This document shows, piece after piece, positions 47,111-57,217 of a stretch of 64,000 nucleotides of DNA. The number at the start of each line of letters is the position of its first letter. Positions within the stretch are counted from its first letter, which is position 1. Position numbers and translations under genes: made by a program. This DNA is from Gymnorhina tibicen (lineage: Eukaryota > Chordata > Aves > Passeriformes > Artamidae), in contig VXAZ01004548.1 in the NCBI GenBank assembly GCA_013399875.1, positions 62,001-126,000 on the forward strand, given 5' to 3'. Below the pieces are notes generated by a model. It had not been told where the DNA came from, searched no databases, and saw only the letters and a list, made by a program, of their open reading frames with translations.

Positions 47111-48862
47111 TGCTTTGTTGTTCCTTGCCCAACAAGACAAACACACAGTCTGTCTTGCACTACATCATAAATCTCTGCAATCAAAAGATATTCTTCTGAA
47201 AAGCACAGTGCAGCTGAAATAATGAAAAGAAGAAGACCAGTAAATGGAATTTTCAATGTAGTTTTACAAAGGGTCACATGAATACAGTTATGAGTCAGGG
47301 TAACCAATGCTGCCAGATGACTGCGTTTTGCTTAATGAGGAAGGACTGAGAAAACAACTTTCATTTTTTTGCTGAGACCCTTTGATTTGTGTGACAGAGT
47401 TTAAAAATATGAATGTAAGTAGTAACAGTCAATTTAGATTTCAAGCTAAAAAAATCCACAAAAATGTCTAATTTTTCTTATTGACGAGACTACAGATTTG
47501 GTTAGCAAAGAAATTAGGCAGATAAATTGTAGATCAACAGTGTTTTTCATAAGCAGGTGGCTGTCATATACTGATTTGATTGATTAATAACACTGACCAG
47601 TGAGAAAAAGATTAAGTTAAAATGATTTAGAACAGTTAATGAGGATAGCTCCATAACTATTTATCTAAAAAGGATCATCACCTGGTGGGGATTTTTCAGC
47701 TGTGTTCTGGCTACCTGCACTGCTGTTAATTAAAAAATGGGACAGAAATATAAATCACTACTGATAACACTTGTACATGTAAAAGGGGCTGATACAGTGA
47801 AGAGTAATAACACGAACAATTCAAAGAGAGATAACCAGATCATTTGGTGAGCTAAGTCCATTCAAAGAAAATGTAACTTAATATATCTAAAATAAAAGAC
47901 ATATCAAGAACAAGTTCATGTCTACGTACTACAGACTGTTCTGAAAATCAGTGATGGACAGATGGTCTTTTCTGATGAATACATGTTTGTACCAGAGGGC
48001 AATGGTGGGTTGTTCTATGGTTAGCTGCAAACCAAGAAACTCATCACTATCTCACACTTCCAGTAACCCTCTGCTGTACTCAATGTGAGTCAAATTTAGG
48101 CAAGATAGATGGTCCCTCTTCCCAATTAAGCTATAAAAATGCTATAAAAATGAACTTCATAGCACTTTGACGGCATTCCTGGCTTTTTGCATTAATATTT
48201 CTCTTGTATTATCTTTCCCTTTTCTCCTTCCAGTTGCTTGAGAAACAGAAGACTGAGATAATCCACTGCTGCAAGTTAGATCAAAGCATCATACAGGAAG
48301 ATGAGTGAAGCATTCACAACAGTGGAAAGGGTTTTAGTATGTCCTGTGAGAAGGACTGGTCTGTATCATCTACATCTAACAGTAAAAACCTAAAGGTAAA
48401 TGAACTAGACAAAGGGAGTCAGGCCCTCAATCCCATCCATGATTTCTAAAACTTTCCTCCGACGTTCAAAATAGTTGGAATTTAAAAAAAATCCAAAACA
48501 CCAGTTTTGTCTATGCAGCTGAGAAGTCTTAAGGCAGTGGTGGCTAATACTACTCTTGAATCTAAAATAGGATATAAATAAGCAGAATAAGTGCAGAGAT
48601 TGTACCTTTGCGGTATGGTGTAGGCATTGTTAGATTTCAAATTCTGAATATAATTTTGTTATTTTTGTGTTTAAAACCATGTGTTGAAAAACTGAGAGGA
48701 ACTGAGAAGAAAAAATGATTTGTGCAATAGATGAAACTTCTTAAAGTGAGGATTTTCCTCTCTTAGAATCTCAGTAGGTCATATGAAATAAGCAAACAAA
48801 ACAACCTGTAGCAGTAAATTATCTTCTCTTGAAGTAAATGGAATTTATCTTATCTTCTTATT
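47111..48862. other. AT-rich noncoding stretch with one exon-like interval
   Basis: No repeat family recognised. An interval at 48234-48395 is bounded by a good polypyrimidine-CAG acceptor and an AAG|GTAAAT donor and is described in the findings. A small tandem duplication (ctataaaaatg, twice) lies at about 48131-48152. Confidence 0.45.
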
Positions 48863-48944
48863 TTGTCTAGGAACACTTCCAGTTTTCTAGGACCTTATTC
48901 ACAGTATATCAGAGTCACGTAAAGGCTGAGGTTAGAAGGCACCT
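48863..48944 (-). repeat. 82-bp exact duplicate of 54133-54214
   Basis: Every base from ttgtctagg to aaggcacct is identical to 54133-54214. The right-hand part of about 37 bp (atcagagtcacg...gcacct) is the 3' end of a minus-strand CR1. The left-hand part of about 45 bp is not CR1 and looks like the 3' flank of the 54-kb copy. At this locus CR1 similarity stops at 48944, where the sequence changes to gaaaatattgagg. Confidence 0.9.
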
Positions 48945-51360
48945 GAAAATATTGAGGTTTTAGTGGGTTTTTTCTCTAGTTAAAAAGAGATATGTGAAGA
49001 AATTGGCGGTTATAAATCAACGCTAAAAAATTCAAGCCTTTATATTTTCCTGAATTAATTTTGAACAATTTATAACAAATGGCTGCTTTCTAAAGAAGTC
49101 ATTGAGAACACCTTTTGCCATTCATGGAAATATAAACTGACTAGACATGGTCCTGAGCATCCTGCTTTGCCTGGCTTTTCTCTAAGCAGGAGGGTTGTTC
49201 CTCTTTGAGAACCTCTTCCAGCCCATGTAGCAATTCTGTGCTTCTGTAATTTTTATCATGTGTTATTCCTTACGGTACAAACACCCTTGGGATTTTAAAG
49301 TGAACATCTTAAATTGAATCATCATGAAAAAATACCCAAACAACGAAAACCCAGAAACAAAACCACGTCACTTAAAAGAAAAACAGCATTAAGAGAGTGA
49401 TGAAGGAAGCTTTATTCAAGAAACCATATCAGGATATCAGGAAGGGACTTACTTTCTAACATGCCTCTCCATATAAGTCTTTCCATGTCAGCATTTAAGG
49501 TCAAACGTTAGCAATGCTAAGCAGTTTATGCCAAGTTAGCCAGATAACTAAACTGTAGGTACAAAGTTACAGAGCAATAACTCACAGATCTGCAACATTG
49601 AATCAAGCAAGCAAGCTGCTGCCTCTAAATCAATTTTATGTTATTTTGAAATGAATGCCATCTCAACAGAACACTTAGATATTAGAAATTATTATACAAG
49701 ACTAGGTTAGTGTCAAATATTCAAAGCCTTTATCCCTGTCTAAAATTAATTATTAAATTGTCATCTTGAAAAAAGGACATGAAATTAATGAAAGAATTAA
49801 TTTTTTAAAAGAGTAATCCATAGGCTAAATTTAATTTAACCAATACTTTTTACTTTGATTAATAATTTTTTAGAATATAATTATAAATAATACAAATACA
49901 AAGGTGTCAGAAAGCTCTGACATAGGCAGTAACATCAACTTAAATCTTGCTTATTAAATCTTCACAAATACAAATAATATAATACTTATGAAAGGTAACA
50001 ATTACTGTGATATGACTCAGAAATAATCTCAGGAATAATTCAGAAATAATCTCTCCTATTAATTATATGTACTCATAAATCATCAAGTTTAAGAAATTTT
50101 TCCTAAAAACTGCAATCAATATAACTACCGTAAGGCACAGTGAGCAACAATACTGCTTGAGGTTTGTTCACCTATCTGTGATCTTCCCAGACTTCTTGTA
50201 CATGTTCTGTAGTTTTCAAATACTAAATCTTCATACACATCTTATTAAACAATGTGACAAAGACGCATGGCCACACTTTCTGAGGAAGAAAGAAACTTGT
50301 AAGTGGCTTTCTATGTGCTCTTTCTGCTAATCCTTCACAATTAAGCAAAAGTGGGAGAACGTAATATTTCTGCATCCTTAACTTGCTGATAAAAGTTGCT
50401 CCTCTCAAATGCTTCATTTGAATTTGTCTTCATGTTGACCCAAGTGTATGGAGGGGTTCTCAATTTTAAGCCACTTCGTGTCTTATAGTCAATTTCAAGA
50501 CTACTTTATCTTTTGATTATTGAAACAACAACATAATATAAAAAAAGGCTAACCAAAACAAGTCAAGCCAAAACAGAAACAATAGCCTATTAGTCACTGC
50601 CAAGGACAGTTTTATTTAATTTCCCTCTGACATCCCTTAGCAAATGCATCCATAATTTAAAATATCTACGGCAGTAAAAATGCTTAGTCTGAAGATGCTG
50701 ATGGTAGATTTGGAATTAGATCTAATGTGGCTTCATGCCCAGAATGAAGCAAGACTGTTGCATTGTATTTTGGTTAGGTGCTTAAATCATAAGGAGAAAT
50801 GTATAAGCGTGTCAGTTCAATCTCTTTTGTCTAGTGTCCATTTCTGCTGTCACCATTCACATCCTGATACACAGGATTACTAACTATTCCAATTTTTGAG
50901 CTAACATGTTTTCATGTGATATATCCTTATTTCAACCCTTGTCTTATGCAATCATTGTACACCTACTACTCAGTTTATTCAGCTGTTACAATATAATCTC
51001 TACATGGTCAAAAAGAACGTAATGTAATTTTTCTTTTCCTCCCTCCAAAAACTGACAACTTTTAAAAATGTTCCAGCGCTGGTCGTTCTACCTACTGGCT
51101 GCTCATATGTCTCCCGTGGAGAGGTTTAAATTCTGATATATCTTAATGTCAATTCTTCCCACCTATTTAGAGTCTTTCAGAGTAGCCAGTGATATAAAGG
51201 AAGTCAATATGTCAATATCTGTTATTCTTGCATAGATAGTGATAATTACATGGTCAAGAAATATACCATGTCTCATCATGAACTATTAATCCGAAGATTT
51301 CTAGTGAACTACTAGTTCAAAATCATAACTTCAGTCACGTGAGTAGGATACAGTCAAAAT
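48945..51360. other. AT-rich noncoding stretch
   Basis: No gene or repeat family recognised. Only short frames are present. Confidence 0.5.
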
Positions 51361-52130
51361 AATTGAGGTTTGAAGGGAAATTTTGAAGGTCATTTAGACA
51401 GACTCCTTGCTCAAGCAGAACTACATCACAGTTACAGAAAGCTGTTTGTGGTCTCATCTATTTGAGTCTTAAATATCTCCAAAGATGGAGATTCTTCAGT
51501 CTCTGGTTGCTTGTTCCCCTGTTTGATAACTCACATGGTGAAAAAAAAGTAAATCTGATACAGATTTTCCGTGTTCCAACTTGATGTTGTTTTGCTTTCT
51601 TCCTCAGCATGATCTGGATCTAACGTCTCTACACTCTCTCTTTAATAAGCTGTACACAGTAATAACAGTCTCCTTCCGAGCCTTCTCTTCTTCAGGACAA
51701 ACATATCCCTTTTTCCTCAGCCTCCCCTCATATTATTGTTGCTCCAAAACCTGATTATCTTGGTAGTCCTGCACTGGACATTCTCCAGTTTTTCAATGCT
51801 TTCCCTGTACTGGGGAACCAAGATGTGGGCACAGCAGTTCAAGTGTAGTATCCCCAGCGCTAACTAGAGAGGAAGAATCCTCCTTCAACTGTTGGCAAAG
51901 CTTTTTCTGATACCTCCTAGGATGCTTTTGTATTTATGTGCTGCAAGGAATCATAGCTGGCTTTTGTTTCCACCAGGATTCCATGTTTCTTTTTTATTTT
52001 AGCAAAAGGTTTCATCTGTGAGTCTCCATCTACTACTCATTCAAAGAGAGTCTTTCAGTGTCCTTTTTATCATGCAGCACGAGACATGGACTTTTGCCTT
52101 TGCATAGCCTCCATGAAGATCCGAGTAGAT
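51361..52130 (-). mobile_element. Old CR1 LINE 3' half, minus strand
   Basis: Read on the plus strand it follows the reverse complement of the CR1 3' region almost continuously: ttgaaggtcatttagacagactccttgctcaagcag, ttaaatatctccaaagatggagattc, gagccttctcttcttcaggac, ctcagcctcccctcatat, cctgcactggacattctccag, tgtactggggaaccaagatgtgggcacagcagttcaagtgtagtatcc, actagagaggaagaatcctcc and ccaccaggattccatg. This spans about 770 bp of CR1 with the 3' end at the left. Substitutions are frequent, so it is among the older CR1 copies in the window. No coding remnant is visible. Confidence 0.93.
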
Positions 52131-53459
52131 CTGTTTATTTTTCTAATTTTGCAACAGCAATTATTTATCCTTGAACATTTTAAATATAATTATTTCTAAC
52201 ATTGAATCTGACGCTATATAATTGGGCTGGGGGGGGATGTGTTTGGGTTTTTTTTAAACTCTAGACCACATGTCTTTTAATATGTACCTGTACTGCATTC
52301 TTGCATTTACTTGGTATTGTCTACAGAATTTCTAAGGTCAAGATTTTATTTTTTTCTAACACTTGAGTCCTTTTATATTTAAAAGCCTACTTAACATTAA
52401 GTTTGTGAGTAGTTCCTCTGAAGTCAGTTCCATTGATTAATGCTAAGCATGGTCTTAATTGCATTGTTGGACTGTGGCCAGAATGACTGATGTCTCATTC
52501 ATTGCAAGATATTAATGACTCCTTGTAATCAATGCAGCTGTAGTGAGAAAACTTATTCCCCAGTGAAGGGATGTCTGTCTCCTAAATTCAGATACTTAAA
52601 TCTGAGGTTAAAATTTAGGACTAGAAAATCCAAGCTATTAATCTATGCAGTCTGTGATACAATATGGAGACAGTAAGAACTTGACAAAATCCATCTTCCC
52701 ATTTCAAGGAAGGTAAAGTGTTCTTGGGAAATATATCTTTTTCTCACTGTTGCTATTAGAAAAAATGAGGACAACTGGCTCAGAATGCATGATAAACTTC
52801 ATGCAACAGAGGTAACGAGAGGTGAATATCACCTTGATAACCAAAATTGTTGCAACAAAATACAGTGCTTGAATTATGGCTATTGGTATGTGGGTTTTTT
52901 CTTACTCTTGTTTTGTAAAACTCACAGTCATACAGAAGACAGTTCTTACCTGTTGACCTGGATAGAGAGAAAAGCACTACTGCTACAGAACCTGGACATT
53001 TGGGGACCATGCTTTTTTGAGCAACTCACTAGAGGATTAGCAGGAAGAAAAGGACATCTTGATCTACCTCTTAACAACACAAGGATGATTCCAATGTTCA
53101 GTGTGCTAATAGCCGTAAAGTATTCAAATTCAGTTCCTTTGTGGAAAGGATAAGTTTCCCCCATCAAATTATGCTGTAGTAATAACTAATTTTAAATTCA
53201 ACATGTTTGAGACTTTGAACAAGAGTGTATCACTGAACAACAAAATAGGGAGAGTTAAATGGAAAAACAAACTGAACAACACCACATAATCTTGGAGAAG
53301 GAAAAAAAAAATCATTCAAAATATAGAACAGTGCATATAAAATGAAGTGGACAGAGAATAAAATTTTAAACTTAAATATTAAGGCATGTGAGACAAGCCA
53401 TACAGTAAAAGCTGTTTGGAATAAAATTTTCTTTGACCACGTTAGAAGTAGGATCTATA
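52131..53459. other. AT-rich noncoding stretch
   Basis: No gene recognised. It includes a G-run (52224-52247) listed separately and an unrecognised 122-codon plus-strand frame at 52785-53153. Confidence 0.5.
52224..52247 (+). other. Possible G-quadruplex sequence
   Basis: GGG, two bases, a run of eight Gs, eight bases, then GGG. Four G3 tracts can be drawn with short loops, because the G8 run can supply two of them. It stands out in AT-rich surroundings. This is a pattern match only. Confidence 0.4.
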
Positions 53460-53870
53460 CAAATAGCTGAAAGGATTCACAGATAAACAAAAATTTAACA
53501 GACTGCACCAAGGAGATGGGATACATTAGAGTAGAAACATTAAATTACTTTTCTTGACACGTATTTGTTATTGAGGAATGTAAATAAATCATATCCTTTA
53601 AAGGTGAAGCTTCATCTTTACAAAGATGTGTCTCAAAAACATTCTCAATTATATCAATAGAGGCATCTTTAAAACAAAATTAATAAAATGAACACATTGC
53701 CGGGACCAGAGATTGTTTACGCAATAGTTCTAAAAGAGGTCAGATTTTAAATGACTGAACATTTAAATGTGGTGTCTATCACGCTAAGTACTCTTCCACA
53801 GGAGAATGGAAGGCCCTAATCTCAATGTTACTTTTTAAAAAAGGCCTTGGCTAATCTGAGAAACCATAGG
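53460..53870 (+). mobile_element. Ancient CR1-type LINE ORF2 remnant
   Basis: The text aaattaataaaatgaacacattgccgggaccagagattgtttacgcaatagttctaaaagagg translates as NKMNTLPGPEIVYAIVLKEV. This matches the pre-motif-A reverse-transcriptase segment (KAPGPDGI-x-x-RVLKEL) of CR1/L3-type LINEs. About 100 bp further, gagaatggaaggccctaatctcaatgttactttttaaaaaaggc corresponds to the DWR-x-ANVTPIFKKG block. The two landmarks are in the right order and about the right spacing, but the frame is broken. This copy is far more diverged than the avian CR1 3' ends nearby and probably belongs to an old amniote lineage. Confidence 0.75.
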
Positions 53871-54132
53871 GCAGAGGAGATGTAGCAGGTAATAGAATCA
53901 GAATTAAAATAAAAGACACAGGAATCAGAGAACAGAGCACTAAAACAAACCCAAATCTGAAAGTGACTTTCAGATACGTTTGAAATCATAGCAGGAATAT
54001 AAATACAGGTTTTTGTTTGTAAGTCTATTTGGAGAAGAATAAAATTTTTGCAGGTAATTGGTGCCTCATACACCTTTTAAGAATTTGTCAAATGAAGGAA
54101 GAAAAATGATCCACTCAGTGCTCCTGTATTAC
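53871..54132. other. Noncoding spacer
   Basis: Nothing recognised between the ancient LINE remnant and the duplicated CR1 junction. Confidence 0.5.
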
Positions 54133-54214
54133 TTGTCTAGGAACACTTCCAGTTTTCTAGGACCTTATTCACAGTATATCAGAGTCACGTAAAGGCTGAG
54201 GTTAGAAGGCACCT
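54133..54214 (-). repeat. 82-bp exact duplicate of 48863-48944
   Basis: Perfectly identical to the 48.9-kb segment over 82 bp. Here CR1 homology continues past 54214, so this copy has more of the element and is the more likely source. Confidence 0.9.
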
Positions 54215-54265
54215 TTGGAGATCAACTTGTACAACTTCCCTCATCAAACAGGGTCAGCTACTGTA
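54178..54265 (-). mobile_element. Short CR1 LINE 3' end, minus strand
   Basis: Plus-strand text atcagagtcacgtaaaggctgaggttagaaggcacctttggagatcaacttgtacaacttccctcatcaaacagggtcagct is the reverse complement of a CR1 3' terminus. It covers only about 85 recognisable bases before similarity is lost. The CR1 3' end is at the left, and the bases left of 54178 are its original genomic flank. Confidence 0.85.
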
Positions 54266-54959
54266 GAATCCCCATGTGCATGAACAGATGGCATGGTCAC
54301 AATTGCACTTACTACTGGGGAAAGATCACAGTACCAAGAATTTTTGTGTGTTCTCCTCCCTTACTGCTGCCTACAGAGGATGAAGTTTAGGTGTTCAGGT
54401 TGTCTAAAAGTTGTGGTGTAGTTCAAAATGGCCTGAAACACCACAAGATATACTGAAGACAGTATGTAAGGGCAGATAAAGCCATACCATGTGGAGATCT
54501 GTGAAAAAAAAAAAGCCAAAGAAACCAATAAAAACTAGTTGTCTTGTTACCAAGTTAATTCAATTAAGTCACAGAAGGGGAAAATACCTTTCAATAAGTA
54601 AAATATATTTGAAAGGTAAAAATAAAGGATGAAAATTGACACTTCTGTAATGGAGATAAGGTACAGTGAAGTTGTCCAAAGAGTAGTATGAAACTGTTAA
54701 CGTTTATAAAGTTTATGGGAAAGGGAGGAAAAAAAAACCAAGGCAACAAGATTTACTGGCACAATTAGAGTAATGAAAACTAAAATGCTAGTAAAGATTT
54801 TTGGAAGAAGTTCAGAAGTTTGAAAGACTGAGCGATGAGTGCAATTCAATATTTTATACTCAAAGCAGATATGAAGAGGAGAAGCAACTAAAGTCACATA
54901 TATATAGTGATATGTTGTTAATTAATTTTTGCAGTTCAAGAAAAGTGTCATAGAGTCAT
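54266..54959. other. AT-rich noncoding stretch
   Basis: No gene or repeat family recognised. An A-run lies at about 54504-54514. Confidence 0.5.
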
Positions 54960-55606
54960 CTTACATAGTCTTCTGAACAGAGTAGAGCAGAGGCCATAAA
55001 CCCAAGAATGTCTGTACTGGCTCCGGCAGGAACAGATTTCATTTTCTTCATAGCAGCCCATATGGTGCTGCATTTCGGATTTGTGATTAAAACACCATTG
55101 TTTTGACTGTGGCTGAACAGTTCTTGCATAGCATTGAGGGTTTTTTTTTAGTTTTGTCTCTGTTTGAACTTCTTCCACTCTGTCACACCAGTGAATAGGC
55201 TGGGGAAGTGATCAAGAATTTGGAAAAGGACAAACCCAGAACAGCTGACCTCAACTGACCAACAGCATATTCCATAACATATGATGTGCTCAGCAATAAA
55301 AGTTCAGGAAAAAGAGGAGGATGGGGGTAGCTTGTGGTTATATTATTTGTCTTCCCAAGAAGCCACTGCACGTGATGAGATCTTGCTTCCCATGAACTGG
55401 CTGGACATCTCCATGCCAACAGAACATAGGGAATGAATTCTTCATTTTGCTTTGCTTGAATCTCTGCTTTACATTTTAAGCTGTCTTTACCCTGACCTGC
55501 AAGTTTTTCCTTACTTTTGTCTTTCTTATTGTCTCCTGTAGCCCACTGAGAGGGAGTTAGCAAGTAACTGAGTGGGGGCTTAGTTGTCAAGTGGGATCAT
55601 ATCACA
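54960..55606 (+). mobile_element. Avian ERVL-type LTR with a little 3' internal sequence
   Basis: Landmarks in order: ctgtactggctccggcaggaacagatttcattttcttca, gcagcccatatggtgctgcatttcgg, tgtggctgaacagttcttgcatagcat, acccagaacagctgacctcaactgacc, catattccataacatatgatgtgctcagcaataaaag, tttgtcttcccaagaagcc, gaatgaattcttcattttgctttgcttg, aagctgtctttaccctgacctgcaagtttt, and the end gtagcccactgagagggagttagcaagtaactgagtgggggcttagttgtc. This closely parallels a common avian ERVL LTR family from memory. CAATAAAAG at 55294-55302 sits where the family has its TATA box. The canonical end of the family (...GGTTAAACCACGACA) is degraded to gtgggatcatatcaca, placing the 3' boundary near 55606. The 135-codon minus-strand frame at 55183-55590 is an antisense by-product of the LTR. 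Confidence 0.88.
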
Positions 55607-57054
55607 TAATTATCATATCACATGATAATGATATCATATATCATTACTGTATAATACCACAGTATTATAAATTATTATAAAGAGGAAAAAAGACATAGGT
55701 TTTCCACTCCATAGTTCCATGTTGGACTTGTGTCTTGAAAATCAGATAAATTCTGGTGTTCCCACTCAATTCACAGAAGATATTCTAAACTGAAAAAATG
55801 TTACAGAAGAGGGAAAGAAGAATAAATTAATGTATCAGATGTCTGCTTCTGAGAATATAAATAAGCAGCTAGAAGAAGTGATGGATGTGGGGAAATGCAT
55901 TAGAAAGATGATAGAATTATGAATGATGTATTTATGAATAAATAAAGAACAGTAATTCGCAAGTTATCATGGCTTAGAAAGATTGCATTAGGCTTAATTT
56001 GGCAGACTGAAAGCAAATCAAAATAGTGTTTTTTCCACTCCAATTGTAATTAAATTAGTTAACACATTGCGAAAAGATGCAAATGACGAAAACATGAATT
56101 CATTTAAAATGCATGAGATGGTGATGGTGTGGAGTTTTAATTATTATAAATATACAAATGGATATCAAATTTTATGATCTAGATGCTCATATAGGCATCA
56201 CCATCTCCAGAAGCTGAGATGGTGCATCAGCTATAGACTGCTCATTATAATATTTATCTGAATATTTGTTGTTAGACACTATAAGTGCTAGGGCATGGAA
56301 TTAGATGTAGCAGACAGACCTTTCACTTGTGCCATCATATCAAATGTCATTAATTTAGGTTCCTCATAAATCTGAGGTATTTGCATACAGTAAATGTAGT
56401 CAGTAGGAAGAGCCAGCCATCTCTGGACAGTTACTTTTCTAAGTTTCTCTGTTAGAGAAATTTTAGGCAAATGTCTACTCTTTTATTGATACTTCTCAAT
56501 TATTTGCATCAAAAACACTTCATGTTTGTGAAAAAGTGTCCATGAAGAATTCCGAAGTATTCTGTATATTGAGAAGACTGGAATATACAATGCTGAAGGC
56601 AGGCATGATTCTTTAATTATTTTAGAATCCCTTTCCCTCACACAGTTGTACTATGCACAGATAAACACATCCTTCATGCTTGTACAAAATAAAATAATGT
56701 TTATAAAATTCTGACTGGACATCTGTAGCATATAACTCCAATTCTGTTTTAAAAAATGTGACACAACTGTATCTTACTAATTTCCAAACAATCTCGATTT
56801 ATTGGTCCTTTTTAAAGAATCACACAGGCTCAGATAGAAAAAAAGTCCCAACCAACCAACCAGAAACAAAATCCCCAAAAACACCTCCCATATAATTTTC
56901 TTCCAATACTCACGTTTTCACTAATAGGTCGTATCAAGGTGCTGTACTTGTCCTGCTAGTATCTCACTACATGCTATATTGGGATGCTGCTGTTTCGGAT
57001 ATTTAAAAGCCTTGGTTTAACGGTCTCTGCCAAGAAATGCCATGAATGTCAGAG
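55607..57054. other. AT-rich noncoding stretch
   Basis: Begins with AT-rich direct and inverted repeats (about 55596-55680). Otherwise no gene or repeat family is recognised. Confidence 0.5.
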
Positions 57055-57217
57055 TGCTTTAAATCAAAACTGAAAACTGACTTGTTTTTCTCTTTGCTTC
57101 CCATCATTAGCTTGGCACTGCAAGCTGTGTTATTAATTATTGTACATCTCTTTTAAAGCACCTTGAGATGTCTTGCTGAGATAAGGTACTCTGTCCTATA
57201 AATGGAAGTTATTCATA
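57055..57217 (+). repeat. Ancient SINE/LINE 3' tail remnant
   Basis: The stretch ctttaaatcaaaactgaaaactgacttgtttttc, followed by ttattgtacatctcttttaaagcaccttgagatgtcttgctgagataaggtactctgtcctataaatggaagttatt, has the layout of the old vertebrate SINE/LINE tail 'AAATC-AAACTGAAAAC ... TTGTACA ... GCGCTTTGAGAT ... GGCGCTATATAAATG-AAGTTATT'. It is better preserved than the 39.6-kb remnant and in the opposite orientation. The exact family is not assigned. Confidence 0.6.

Noticed and set aside
52785..53153. 122-codon plus-strand frame overlapping minus-strand frames
   Set aside because: Overlapping open frames on both strands and no recognisable motif point to chance.
55183..55590. 135-codon minus-strand frame
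   Set aside because: It lies entirely antisense within the ERVL-type LTR and has no recognisable domain.
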